Shown: positions 1 through 9,166 of the stretch, in pieces
How the letters are laid out: the number at the start of each line of letters is the position of its first letter
Numbering within the stretch: position 1 is the first letter of the stretch
Origin: Epilithonimonas hispanica
GTDB lineage: Bacteria > Bacteroidota > Bacteroidia > Flavobacteriales > Weeksellaceae
Length of the DNA: 64,000 nucleotides
Direction: 5' to 3'
Assembly: GCF_003385395.1 (NCBI RefSeq)
Contig: NZ_QNUG01000003.1
Span: forward strand, 91,488-155,487
Made by a program: the position numbers and the translations under genes
Notes under the pieces: model-generated
What the model saw: only the letters and a program-made list of their open reading frames with translations
What the model was told of the DNA's origin: nothing
Database searches by the model: none

Positions 1-318
1 ATTGGCAGAATAAGTAACTTCTGATTTTTTGATTTTCTGATTCTTGTAAGTTTTGTTTTCAGAAGACGTTTTCGAATCTTTCCAACTCATCTTATTGGTA
101 AAATCTCCAGCATTAGTCGTTATACCAAGTGGCGAATTTTCCAGAACTACTCTATTTTCGTAAAAAACAGAATATTTCAACTCCTGATTTTCCACAGAAA
201 CTTTCACTTTCAAAAGTTTGTCTGGGCTAGAAATCTCTGCCTCTTGAGCAAAAGCATTGAAGCTTATCGAAAAAAATAATAGAACTGCAAAATCCTTAGA
301 AAGTTTAGTGATATTCAT
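1..318 (-). CDS. GH97 family glycoside hydrolase, N-terminal part only
   Basis: The window starts inside this gene; 106 codons from the ATG at 318 remain and the frame is open to base 1. A signal peptide of about 25 residues ends in NAFAQ. The mature start (SPDKLLKVKV, then YSVFYENRVV and NSPLGI) resembles the N-terminal beta-sandwich of GH97 enzymes, which are exo-acting alpha-glucosidases or alpha-galactosidases; a beta-L-arabinopyranosidase is also known in the family. The catalytic residues lie outside the window, so specificity cannot be read. Its place as the last gene of an arabinan locus makes removal of terminal galactose or arabinopyranose side groups plausible. A TATATTTG box lies about 60 bases upstream, so it may also be transcribed on its own. 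Confidence 0.7.
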   Translation of the reverse strand, partial: MNITKLSKDFAVLLFFSISFNAFAQEAEISSPDKLLKVKVSVENQELKYSVFYENRVVLENSPLGITTNAGDFTNKMSWKDSKTSSENKTYKNQKIKKSEVTYSAN

Positions 319-374
319 TATTTAATTTTAAAAATTACTACTGCAGAAGTTGAAATATTAAGTTTCTGTTAACA

Positions 375-382
375 CAAATATA
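375..382 (-). promoter_or_regulatory. -7 element upstream of the GH97 gene
   Basis: On the minus strand this reads TATATTTG, a match to the Bacteroidota TAnnTTTG box, 57 bases before the GH97 start codon. No good TTG partner is seen 19 to 21 bases upstream, so it is a weak promoter call. Confidence 0.4.
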
Positions 383-452
383 ATATTCTTATTGAAATAA
401 ATGTAAAAAAAACACTTATTTTTTAAGTACACTGATTGTCAATAATTTAAAA

Positions 453-2432
453 CTATTTAATCTTCAAAACAACCAAAGAATTAGCCGGAATAGTTGTAGA
501 AAGATTCCCACTTTTCACGCTTATATTCTCCGATTTTGGTTTTATATTCTCCAAGCTGAAATTATTCTCATCAGAAAGACTGGAAGAAGACAATGTAGTT
601 TTGGTTAAGTTTTTACCCCATTTTTGATTTTTAGCACTGATGTTAATCTCTTTGGATTGAGAATCTGTATTGACAATCTTGATAATCGTTTCTTTCGAAT
701 TTTTGTCAACCACCGCAGAAGCGTATAATTTCTCATCTCCAGTCACCGCTTTTCCGTTTTCAGAGATCTTAATAACATCTGTTCCTTTGTTATTAGAAAA
801 CAACTTCTGAACGTAATAATTTGGTGTTACATAAGACGATAAATTGTTGAACCAAATCAAATCCGGAGTCCATTGCCAACCTTCTGCGTGAGCCAAAAGC
901 GGTGCATAAGATGTCATATAAACCACATCCGCATTTCTCTCCAAACCTGTCATAAAAGCCGCTTCGGAAAGTGCAGTTTCCCAACTATTTTTGTTGTCTG
1001 GACTTGCGATTGCTACAGTTTGTGCAGCATATTCTCCAGCGAAAACTTTTGGTCCTTTACGGTCGTAGCTGTCATATCTTTTAGCATTTTCCTGAAACCA
1101 TTGTGGTGTTTTGTAGTAATGTTCATCGATGATTTCTGCGTTCAGTTTTTTCAATTCGTCCCAACCGTAATCGAAATATTCTCCAGCTTCAAAAGGTCCA
1201 CTTCCAGAGATGATAATCATATTAGGATATTTGCTTTTAATCGCTTTTTCGAAAATCTTGTATCTCTCGATATAATCTGGTCCCCACTGCTCGTTTCCAA
1301 CACCAATGTATTTTAAATTGAAAGGTTTTGGATGTCCCATATCTGCTCTCACTTTTCCCCAAGCTGTGGATTGATCGCCATTTGCAAACTCAATCAAATC
1401 CAAAGCATCCTGAACATAAGTATCAATATCACCAATCGGAACCAATTCTCCTGTGTTGAACTGACACGCGATTCCACAACTCAAAATTGGAAGCGGTTCT
1501 GCACCAAGATCTTCTGACAATTGGAAATATTCAAAGAAACCAAGTCCGAAAGATTGGAAATAATCCGGCGCCGGTCTGTGGGCGAATTCTGTATTCCATC
1601 TGTTGATTAGGATTTCCCTGTCAGCAATATTACCAACGGTTTTTTTCCACTGGTAACGTTCTGCCAAAGTTCTTCCTTCCACAATACAACCTCCTGGGAA
1701 ACGTACAAATCCAGGTTTCAAATCGTACAATTTCTGCACAAGATCTTTTCTCAAACCATTTGGTCTGTTGTTCCAAGTTTCTTGCGGGAATAATGAAACC
1801 ATATCAAGATTCAAGACGCCATTGCCTTCAAAAGTTAATTTTAATTTTCCTTTTTCTACTGTTTTATTAGGGGTAATTACAGCATCATATTTTTGGAATC
1901 CATTTTTGTCTAATGCGATATTAGCCGAGCCAACCACATTTCCTTGTTCATCCAACAAATCAGCTTTGATATGATGAATGTTTCCAGAAGCCTTTTCTGA
2001 TAAAAAACTGAAGTTATATTTGGAACCTTTATGAAGTCCCATACCTTTGAAACCTTCGTTGATTAGTTCGTAGTTTTTATCATTATTAATGGTAATTCTG
2101 GCGTAGTTGTGATTGCTTTTATTTTTATCCGTCACGATATTAGCATAACCAGAATTTTTGTTTTCTGAATGGAGATCACCTTTTGGCTGTGTCCACCCCA
2201 TCAAAGGATTATAAAATTCGAAAGAACGGTTTTTTACTAATTCCGCATAAAGTCCACCATCTGCACCTTGATTGATATCTTCGAAGAAAACACCATACAT
2301 TGTTGGTTGAATTTTGATGTTTGTTGAACTTCCGTCCAATTCCAAAGTGTGTTTTGAATTTTGTGCCCAGATAGTTGCTGAACTTAATAATGCGATGCTT
2401 GCCGCAAGCATTTTATGTCTTACTCGGATCAT
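453..2432 (-). CDS. Alpha-L-arabinofuranosidase, GH51, long form with N-terminal carbohydrate-binding-like region
   Basis: Releases terminal alpha-L-arabinofuranosyl groups from arabinan or arabinoxylan, probably in the periplasm. An in-frame ATG at 2501 exists, but the signal peptide begins at the ATG at 2432 (MIRVRHKM, ending ATIWAQ), giving 659 residues; the ATG at 2411 is also possible. Between the N-terminal strand and the catalytic barrel lies a CBM4/9-like insert (about residues 75-215). The GH51 acid/base is Glu381 in VGNEQW and the nucleophile is Glu467 in FAGEY, both present. It is longer than the other GH51 in this locus and belongs to the branch common in plant-cell-wall loci of Bacteroidota. 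The two GH51 enzymes probably differ in preferred linkage (inference). It is followed by the GH97 gene. Confidence 0.88.
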   Translation of the reverse strand: MIRVRHKMLAASIALLSSATIWAQNSKHTLELDGSSTNIKIQPTMYGVFFEDINQGADGGLYAELVKNRSFEFYNPLMGWTQPKGDLHSENKNSGYANIVTDKNKSNHNYARITINNDKNYELINEGFKGMGLHKGSKYNFSFLSEKASGNIHHIKADLLDEQGNVVGSANIALDKNGFQKYDAVITPNKTVEKGKLKLTFEGNGVLNLDMVSLFPQETWNNRPNGLRKDLVQKLYDLKPGFVRFPGGCIVEGRTLAERYQWKKTVGNIADREILINRWNTEFAHRPAPDYFQSFGLGFFEYFQLSEDLGAEPLPILSCGIACQFNTGELVPIGDIDTYVQDALDLIEFANGDQSTAWGKVRADMGHPKPFNLKYIGVGNEQWGPDYIERYKIFEKAIKSKYPNMIIISGSGPFEAGEYFDYGWDELKKLNAEIIDEHYYKTPQWFQENAKRYDSYDRKGPKVFAGEYAAQTVAIASPDNKNSWETALSEAAFMTGLERNADVVYMTSYAPLLAHAEGWQWTPDLIWFNNLSSYVTPNYYVQKLFSNNKGTDVIKISENGKAVTGDEKLYASAVVDKNSKETIIKIVNTDSQSKEINISAKNQKWGKNLTKTTLSSSSLSDENNFSLENIKPKSENISVKSGNLSTTIPANSLVVLKIK

Positions 2433-2516
2433 AATAATTGGATTAAAATAGGAGTGATAATTATTAAAAAAAGAAAATTTGGCATCGGTTGACAATGCCA
2501 AATCTATTGTTGAAAA

Positions 2517-3509
2517 TTAATCTAATGGTGTAACAGTCGGCCAATCATTCTGCCAAGTGATTTCTTTGATTTTGCCTACAGGGAAACCTTTGTTTTTGCC
2601 GTCGTAAGCGTGGAAAATCATATAATCTTTTCCATCAAAAGTGTAAGTACTGTTGTGTCCTGCGCCAAACCAATTTTTATTCCCTTCGATGACCAGTTTT
2701 CCGCCACCTTCGTTCATTGGAATTCCTTTATCATCTACATAAGGTCCTGTGAGTTTTTCGGAGCGACCTACAACCACTTTATACGTACTTTTTTCCGCTC
2801 TGCAACACAAATCCCAAGATGCAAATTGATAGTAATATTTTCCTTTTTTGAAAATGAAAGGTGCTTCTATCGCTGCATCGCCTGGATCTGTATCATCCAA
2901 TTTGAAAGAACGTTCTCTTTTCGCAATCGTGTGCCATTCCTGAGGCTGTGCAATGCTGATGAGATCTGGATTCAGTTTTACCATTTTCAATCCGTCCCAG
3001 AAAGAACCGAAAGCCATATAAGGCACTTTGTTGTCATCGAAAATAATTTGAGGATCGATGGCATTCCACATATCTCTGTTCGGATAACTTTGGATGACGA
3101 TGCCTTTATCAATCCATTTGAAATCTTTGCTTTTCGGATCTAAAGTTTTGTTAACCGTAACGCCGATTGCAGAAGTATTTTTAGCAAAAGCCGAAACACT
3201 ATAATATAAATAATAAAGTCCGTTGTGGAAAACAATATCCGGTGCCCAAATGTGATTGTCATAATTTGGAACCACTTGGTCTGCCCAAGTCGGTTTTACA
3301 TCGAAAACACTTTTCTCTGGTTTCCAGTTTTTAAAATCCGTGGAAGAATAAACGCCAATTCCTTTCCCAGTTGTAAACATATAATAGGTATTACCTTGTT
3401 TGATAGCAACCGGATCGTGTGAAAATTGAACATCAATTGGCTTCGCTTCCTGTGCGAAAGCGAAACCATTGACTAAGAAAATAATAGAGAAATATTTTAG
3501 AAAATTCAT
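2517..3509 (-). CDS. Arabinan endo-1,5-alpha-L-arabinosidase or exo-arabinanase, GH43
   Basis: A 330-residue GH43 five-bladed propeller that cleaves alpha-1,5-arabinan. The signal peptide (about residues 1-20) ends in FAFAQ, with no lipobox cysteine, so the enzyme is probably periplasmic. The three GH43 acidic residues are visible: base Asp32 in SHDPV, the pKa modulator Asp152 in NAIDPQ, and acid Glu215 in IEAPF. The order and spacing fit arabinanases of the family. It lies 9 bases from the next upstream GH43 gene and is in the same operon. Whether it acts endo or exo cannot be decided from sequence alone. Confidence 0.85.
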   Translation of the reverse strand: MNFLKYFSIIFLVNGFAFAQEAKPIDVQFSHDPVAIKQGNTYYMFTTGKGIGVYSSTDFKNWKPEKSVFDVKPTWADQVVPNYDNHIWAPDIVFHNGLYYLYYSVSAFAKNTSAIGVTVNKTLDPKSKDFKWIDKGIVIQSYPNRDMWNAIDPQIIFDDNKVPYMAFGSFWDGLKMVKLNPDLISIAQPQEWHTIAKRERSFKLDDTDPGDAAIEAPFIFKKGKYYYQFASWDLCCRAEKSTYKVVVGRSEKLTGPYVDDKGIPMNEGGGKLVIEGNKNWFGAGHNSTYTFDGKDYMIFHAYDGKNKGFPVGKIKEITWQNDWPTVTPLD

Positions 3510-3518
3510 TTTGAAAAT

Positions 3519-4475
3519 TTAGTTAATGCCTTTTGTAGTCATAATGATTGGTTTAATTGTTCCATCTTTGTTATAATAAAGATGCTCGATTGAAACCGAT
3601 CGTCTGAAACTTCCGCCATTGGGTTCAATAGCCCCGTTGTGATAGATGAAATAATCTTTGCCTTTGAACTCGATAATAGATTGATGATTGGTATTGGAGT
3701 TGCCTGCTAATTCGTTTAAAATCCCTTTGTATTCCCAAGGTCCATCCAGAGATTTGCTCATTGCATAAGCGATTTTTTCTGGAAAACCTGTTGCATAAGA
3801 CAGATAATACCATCCATTTTTTTTGTGGATATAAGGTGCTTCTGTATATTTTGGAAGATCTATGGTTTTAATTTCGCCATCCAGTTCTGTCATATTTGGT
3901 TTCAGCTTGGCGTAATAGCAAGCTGTGTTTCCCCAGAATAACCAACCTTGACCTTTGTCATCAATATAAACTGTTGGATCAATATCGTCCCAATCGATAT
4001 GCGTTTTTTTGGTCATATCATTCGTTACTAAAGCTTTTCCCAGTGCATCTTTGAAAGGACCAAGTGGTGAATCGCTTACTGCAACACCAATTGCTTTTCC
4101 TGGAACAGTTTTGTGGCTAACTGTAACATACCAATAAAATTTACCATCTCTTTCAATAACCTGAGAAGCCCAAGCATCGCCAGAAGCCCACGCAAAATCT
4201 GAAGCTTTCAAAGGAACTGGATGTTTATCCCAAGTTTTAAGATCGGATGAAGAGTAGACTTTCCACTCATTCATTTTATAGAAATGGAAATCATCCGGCG
4301 CCTCATCGTGACCAGCGTAGAGATACACTTTTCCTTTGTGAACCATTGCTGCAGGATCTCCTAGAAATTCATTATTAATGACAGGATTTCCACCAGTTGA
4401 TTGTGCTGTACTAACATTGTAAAAAGAAAACAATGCTAGTACTGCTATTTTTTTTGATAATAGATTCAATTTCAT
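3519..4475 (-). CDS. GH43 arabinofuranosidase or beta-xylosidase-like enzyme
   Basis: A 318-residue single-domain GH43 protein with a signal peptide ending VSTAQ. The catalytic base is Asp40 in LGDPA, the pKa modulator Asp166 in DDIDPT and the acid Glu212 in TEAPY. The motif run GDPAAMV, YLYAGHDEAP and WASQVIE is that of the exo-acting arabinofuranosidase/xylosidase branch rather than of endo-arabinanases. In this locus, a role on arabino-oligosaccharides or arabinan side chains is the best guess. Its start codon overlaps the stop of the upstream lipoprotein gene by one base (TAATG), indicating translational coupling. Confidence 0.82.
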   Translation of the reverse strand: MKLNLLSKKIAVLALFSFYNVSTAQSTGGNPVINNEFLGDPAAMVHKGKVYLYAGHDEAPDDFHFYKMNEWKVYSSSDLKTWDKHPVPLKASDFAWASGDAWASQVIERDGKFYWYVTVSHKTVPGKAIGVAVSDSPLGPFKDALGKALVTNDMTKKTHIDWDDIDPTVYIDDKGQGWLFWGNTACYYAKLKPNMTELDGEIKTIDLPKYTEAPYIHKKNGWYYLSYATGFPEKIAYAMSKSLDGPWEYKGILNELAGNSNTNHQSIIEFKGKDYFIYHNGAIEPNGGSFRRSVSIEHLYYNKDGTIKPIIMTTKGIN

Positions 4476-5968
4476 TATTTAATTTTTTTAGCCCAAATCG
4501 CAGTTCCGAATTGATTAAGACCTGTAAATAGAATTGTAGAAGAGACTTTGTTTTCCCAATCTCTACCGTATTTTACATAAAGAATATCTTTGAAAGCGCC
4601 ATTGCCCCAAGACAATGTTAAATAAGGTGCATTAAAAGACCAAGTATTATTTGGATCATTATTAATCGTTCCGTTTGGACTTAGAATAGTTTCTGAAGAC
4701 AATTGGAAATCTGGACTCGTTTGCTCATTACCATAACCTGGAACGACATTGTACCCCAAAACGATTTGTTCGTAAGTTCCTGCTAAATCAGCGGATTTGA
4801 TTTCTTTCTGAGTTACCGCAGCGTATCTTTCTGGAGAAGCAACTGGCCAGCCATCTTGCATCCAATACAACTCACGAACGTGAAGATCCATATAGAAACT
4901 GTTCACACCCGGACGACCTTGGTGAGCAATATAATATTGGTTATTCTCTCCTTTGAAAACCCCTGGATGCGAAACACCTTGCCATCCAGAATGACCTTTA
5001 AACTGATAAGGCGCAATAATCATTGGTGCAGAATCTATGTTGTTATTAACATTAGCGCCATTGTAATCCAAGAAAGGACCATCCGGACTGTCGGATCTTG
5101 CTACTCTCACGTTGTATTTGGTTTGTAACCAGTCGTAAGCTAAGAATAGATAATATTTCTTTTGTTCTGCATTATAGATAATTTCAGGGCCTTCAAGATT
5201 TCCATTTCTCATTCCGCCTGTCATTCCACGCTGAACAATTCTTGTTCCTCTGTCTCCAGCATTTTTCGCTAAACCTGTCGCCGGATCTAATTCTAATTTA
5301 TAAATCCCATCCCAAGAAGAACCGTAATACATAATATGTCTTCCATCGGCTACCAAAACTGTAGGATCTATGGCATTGGTTCCAATGCTGTTGTCATCTT
5401 TGGAAGTCACTACGATGTCTTTTTCTACCCAAGGTCCCATTGGCGAAGATGAAGTTGCCAAACCGGTAACACTTAATCTACCCTTGTTAGATGCCAAAGA
5501 ATAATACAATCTGTATTCTCCATTAACTTCCATAATGTAAGGTGCCCAAAGAGAATTGTCTGGTGTGCCTCCATTTTGTGTAATATATTCTACACCTTTC
5601 TTTGGAAGGCCGTCAAAAACCCAACCTTCGAAAGTCCAATTGATAAGATCTTTTGATTTTCTAACCTGGATTCCTGGTTTTACACTTACACCAAAAGCAA
5701 CATCTGTACTGTACATATAGTAAGTATCTCCCACTTTTATAACGGATGGATCGTGAACGTTTCTGTAGCCCCACATATTGATGTAAGGAAGTCCAGAAAC
5801 ATCTGCATAAGTATCTGTAATTGCATCGAAATTAGTATTCTCACCCGTTCCTATTTCAGCATCGTAATTGTTTACAGGTTCCCAATTTTCATCTTTACAA
5901 GAGTAAATTACCGCTGAAGAAAGCGCTACGAAAAGAAGTTTTTTTAAAGTATTAATTTGAGTTTTCAT
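4475..5968 (-). CDS. Surface lipoprotein endo-arabinanase, GH43
   Basis: A 497-residue GH43 enzyme with a lipoprotein signal: the lipobox cysteine is Cys24 (VIYSC), followed by KDEN. Acidic residues right after the cysteine resemble the surface-export signal of Flavobacteriia lipoproteins, so it probably faces outward and makes the first cuts in arabinan. Catalytic residues are Asp73 (VHDPS), Asp201 (NAIDPT) and Glu259 (LEGPE). A further C-terminal beta domain (about residues 390-497), typical of larger arabinanases, is present. It sits between the GH51 and the other GH43 genes, downstream of susCD. Confidence 0.87.
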   Translation of the reverse strand: MKTQINTLKKLLFVALSSAVIYSCKDENWEPVNNYDAEIGTGENTNFDAITDTYADVSGLPYINMWGYRNVHDPSVIKVGDTYYMYSTDVAFGVSVKPGIQVRKSKDLINWTFEGWVFDGLPKKGVEYITQNGGTPDNSLWAPYIMEVNGEYRLYYSLASNKGRLSVTGLATSSSPMGPWVEKDIVVTSKDDNSIGTNAIDPTVLVADGRHIMYYGSSWDGIYKLELDPATGLAKNAGDRGTRIVQRGMTGGMRNGNLEGPEIIYNAEQKKYYLFLAYDWLQTKYNVRVARSDSPDGPFLDYNGANVNNNIDSAPMIIAPYQFKGHSGWQGVSHPGVFKGENNQYYIAHQGRPGVNSFYMDLHVRELYWMQDGWPVASPERYAAVTQKEIKSADLAGTYEQIVLGYNVVPGYGNEQTSPDFQLSSETILSPNGTINNDPNNTWSFNAPYLTLSWGNGAFKDILYVKYGRDWENKVSSTILFTGLNQFGTAIWAKKIK

Positions 5969-5975
5969 AGTAATA

Positions 5976-7520
5976 TTAATTAGAAGTTAGAACAACTACT
6001 GAGAACGGAGGCAATGTCAATTTCAAAGCATCTTTCTCTTTTTTGATATTTTTGAAGTCTTTTGGTACAATCAATTCTGGTTTATCAAAACTATTGTGAT
6101 CATTGATTTTGTTTGATGAAATAATCTTAGCGGTGAAGTTTTTAGATTTAAAATCCTTCAAATCGATGCTCGCTTCCACCGAGTTTTTGCTATCGATGTT
6201 AACCAAAGAAATTGTAGTCACTCCATTTTTCTCTGAAGCTGATCCTGAAACTGCTTTCAAAGTTTCAGTTTTGTTGCTGTAATTTGGGCTATCGATATTC
6301 AAAGGAATCAATTGAGCATCTTGGTGTGCTTTATAAAGATTCATTACGTGATAAGTTGGTGTCAATAACATTTTTTCACCTTTAGTAAGGATTACTGCTT
6401 GTAAAACATTAACTGTTTGTGCAAGATTTGCCATCCTCACTCTATCACTATGTTGGTTGAAAATATTAAGTGTAACGCCTGCAATCATCGCATCGCGCAT
6501 TGTATTTTGTTGATATAAGAAACCAGGATTAGTTCCTTTTTCAACTTCGTACCATCCGCCCCATTCGTCAACAATCAATGCTGTTTTTTTCTCTGGATCA
6601 TATTTGTCCATAATAGCACTGTGCTTTTGGATTAATTCATCCATACGAAGCGCAGATTTCATTGTTGCAAAATATTCGTCTTCGGAAAAATCTACTGCAT
6701 CTCCTTTTTTCTCCCAATTGGAAAATGAATAAGAATGTAAAGCCACACCTTCTATCAAGCCTCTCGGGATATCTCGCATCATTACTTCTGTCCAATGATA
6801 ATCATCAATATTAGCTCCCGAAGCAATTCTAAAAAGTTTATCTGAGTTATTCCAATCTGTCATAAAAGTGGAATACTGACGGTAAAGATTAGCGTAAAAT
6901 TCTGGTGTCATATTACCACCACAACCCCACATTTCGTTTCCAACACCCCAATATTTTACATTCCAAGGTTTGTCCTGACCGTTCTTTTTTCTAAGATCGC
7001 TCATTGGATTTTTGGTAACGCCGTTGACATAAGCTACCCAATCCGACAATTCTTTCACTTCGCCACTTCCAAGATTTCCTGCTAAGTAAGGCTCTGCGCC
7101 TAATTCTTTCGCTAAATCAAGAAAATCGTGTGTTCCAAAACTGTTATCTTCTGTGTTTCCTCCCCACCATCTGTTAACAATAGTTGGTCTTTCTTTTTTT
7201 GGACCGATGCCATCTTTCCAATGGTAAGTATCTGCGAAACAACCGCCTGGCCATCTCAAGTTTGGAATACTTAGGTCTTTCAAAGCTTTGATAATATCAT
7301 TCCTAACACCTTTTGTATTAGGAATGGTACTATTTTCTCCTACAAAGATTCCGTCATAAATTCCTCTTCCAAGATGTTCAGCAAAATGACCGTATATATT
7401 TTTATTGATAATTTGAGATTTAGCTTCTTTGTTAGCACTGATTGTAGATTTCAGCTGTGCTCCCAATGAAACAGTGAATGCTAGAGCCGCTGCTGTAAAA
7501 TATTTGTTTGCGTATTTCAT
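5976..7520 (-). CDS. Alpha-L-arabinofuranosidase, GH51
   Basis: A 514-residue GH51 enzyme of the classical length, with a signal peptide ending SLGAQ, so it is exported rather than cytoplasmic. Acid/base Glu196 lies in WGVGNEMW and nucleophile Glu319 in VDEWGGW. The C-terminal beta domain (from about residue 390) is intact. It should convert short arabino-oligosaccharides to L-arabinose after import through SusCD. It is the first enzyme gene after susD, 77 bases downstream, and is followed by the lipoprotein GH43 after only 7 bases. Confidence 0.92.
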   Translation of the reverse strand: MKYANKYFTAAALAFTVSLGAQLKSTISANKEAKSQIINKNIYGHFAEHLGRGIYDGIFVGENSTIPNTKGVRNDIIKALKDLSIPNLRWPGGCFADTYHWKDGIGPKKERPTIVNRWWGGNTEDNSFGTHDFLDLAKELGAEPYLAGNLGSGEVKELSDWVAYVNGVTKNPMSDLRKKNGQDKPWNVKYWGVGNEMWGCGGNMTPEFYANLYRQYSTFMTDWNNSDKLFRIASGANIDDYHWTEVMMRDIPRGLIEGVALHSYSFSNWEKKGDAVDFSEDEYFATMKSALRMDELIQKHSAIMDKYDPEKKTALIVDEWGGWYEVEKGTNPGFLYQQNTMRDAMIAGVTLNIFNQHSDRVRMANLAQTVNVLQAVILTKGEKMLLTPTYHVMNLYKAHQDAQLIPLNIDSPNYSNKTETLKAVSGSASEKNGVTTISLVNIDSKNSVEASIDLKDFKSKNFTAKIISSNKINDHNSFDKPELIVPKDFKNIKKEKDALKLTLPPFSVVVLTSN

Positions 7521-7597
7521 AGGATATTAAATCTTAGAAAAACTGCCTACAGCCTCAACACTGCAGACAGTTAAAATTAATATGAACTTTTAGTTTT

Positions 7598-9148
7598 TTA
7601 CCAACCTGGATTTTGGGTAAGACCATTTGGGTTGTTATCGATTTCCGTTAAAGGAATTGGGTAAAATTCTCTACCTGGAGAGTATGTATTGAACTCGTTG
7701 TCTCTAGATTTCAGCCAATTCAATTTAGACTGATCCTGAAGCCATCCCCAACGTCTGATATCATCGAAACGGTGACCTTCTAAAGAAAACTCTAGAAATC
7801 TCTCGTGTCCAATTTGCTCTCTCATTTGAGCCTGAGTCATTCCCGGTTTTGTGGTTCTAAGATCTGGTAATTGAACTCTGCTTCTTACCATTTGGATATA
7901 GTCGTATGCTTGAGCAGTATTACCTAATTCGTTTAGACATTCTGCATACATCATTAAAACGTCTGCGTATCTCATCAATCTTTCGTTGATACCAGATCTC
8001 CAATCATATTCGCTTACAGATCCATTGTTATAATTCTGATATTTCTTTGTAAATACATCATTAAGATAGGCTGGATTGTTTGCATAATTTGTTGCGAAGT
8101 CTTTTCCATAAAGTGTTTCTCCCGGATGGTTGTAGAACATGGTTACGCCTAATCTTGGATCTAGCTCATCATTGATTGTTTTTTCTACTTGGTATTCATT
8201 AAACAAAGCTTTTGTAGGTTGGATATCATTAAATCCAAATCCCGGAGGGCCATAAGTAATAGCTCTAGCAGATGTTTTACCCCATGATGATCCTGGCGCT
8301 CCACCCCATCCTAGGTCTATACCGCCGGCATTTCTATCAAATTGAAGCTCAAAGATTGATTCGGCGTTATTTTCATTGGCATCCGTAAAATTATCTGCAT
8401 AGTTATCTACCAAAGAGTATGTTCCTAGATTAATAACTTTCTCAAATTGTTCTTTTGCTTTTGCAAAATCTTTCGTAAATAAGTAAGCTTTCCCAAGATA
8501 AGCCATAGCTGCTCCTTTGGTTGCTCTACCTGTATGGCCTTTATCTAAACCATTAAGATTAGTATAAGAAACAGGAAGCAAGTCTGAAGCTTTTTGCAAA
8601 TCAGAAATCACTTGTTGCCATCCTTCCTCATGAGTTTTTTGTCCGTGGTACAACTCCATATCCAAAGGAAGAGGAACTCTATTATATAAATTAACCAAAT
8701 GGAAGAATAGCAAACCTCTTAAAAAATAGGCTTGTCCCATTACTCTATCTTTAAGAGCTGGATCCGAGAATGCTATGTTAGGAACATTTAAAATTACTTG
8801 ATTGGCACGGTAAATCCCTTGATAGTAATCTTTGAATGCCCAACCGTAGATATCATCTAAAGAAATAACTGTTGTAAACTTCCCTGCAGTGAACATAGCT
8901 CCCCAAGGACTCACACTATGGGTATCATCTGCTCTTGCATCTAATAACAATGGTGTACTTCTCATATAAGTACCATCTGTAATCAATGATTGATAAACCG
9001 CTGTCACACCTTTTAGGCCATCTTCATCTGTTTTCCAGAAATTTGCTTCTGTATTTACGTTTGGATCGTGCTGATCTAGATCATCTTCTTTCACGCAGCT
9101 CATTAATGAAAATGCTGCCAGTGCTATATAAAAATATGTTTTTGTCAT
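7598..9148 (-). CDS. SusD/RagB family nutrient-binding outer-membrane lipoprotein
   Basis: A 516-residue SusD-like protein: lipobox Cys18 (SLMSC) followed by VKEDD, consistent with surface export; TPR-like helices around residues 100-260; and a C-terminal SusD domain ending in the usual INPNGLTQNPGW-type tail. It forms the lid of the SusC transporter and captures oligosaccharides at the cell surface. It lies 18 bases downstream of the susC gene, the standard order. Substrate specificity is inferred from the neighbours (arabino-oligosaccharides). Confidence 0.95.
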   Translation of the reverse strand: MTKTYFYIALAAFSLMSCVKEDDLDQHDPNVNTEANFWKTDEDGLKGVTAVYQSLITDGTYMRSTPLLLDARADDTHSVSPWGAMFTAGKFTTVISLDDIYGWAFKDYYQGIYRANQVILNVPNIAFSDPALKDRVMGQAYFLRGLLFFHLVNLYNRVPLPLDMELYHGQKTHEEGWQQVISDLQKASDLLPVSYTNLNGLDKGHTGRATKGAAMAYLGKAYLFTKDFAKAKEQFEKVINLGTYSLVDNYADNFTDANENNAESIFELQFDRNAGGIDLGWGGAPGSSWGKTSARAITYGPPGFGFNDIQPTKALFNEYQVEKTINDELDPRLGVTMFYNHPGETLYGKDFATNYANNPAYLNDVFTKKYQNYNNGSVSEYDWRSGINERLMRYADVLMMYAECLNELGNTAQAYDYIQMVRSRVQLPDLRTTKPGMTQAQMREQIGHERFLEFSLEGHRFDDIRRWGWLQDQSKLNWLKSRDNEFNTYSPGREFYPIPLTEIDNNPNGLTQNPGW

Positions 9149-9166
9149 TTTGTAGTAGATTTAAAA

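Noticed and set aside
873..1316. Open frame opposite the GH51 gene
   Set aside because: Lies antisense to a gene with intact catalytic residues and has no recognisable motif. The same applies to the other long opposite-strand frames over SusC, serA, rpsA and the M56 gene.
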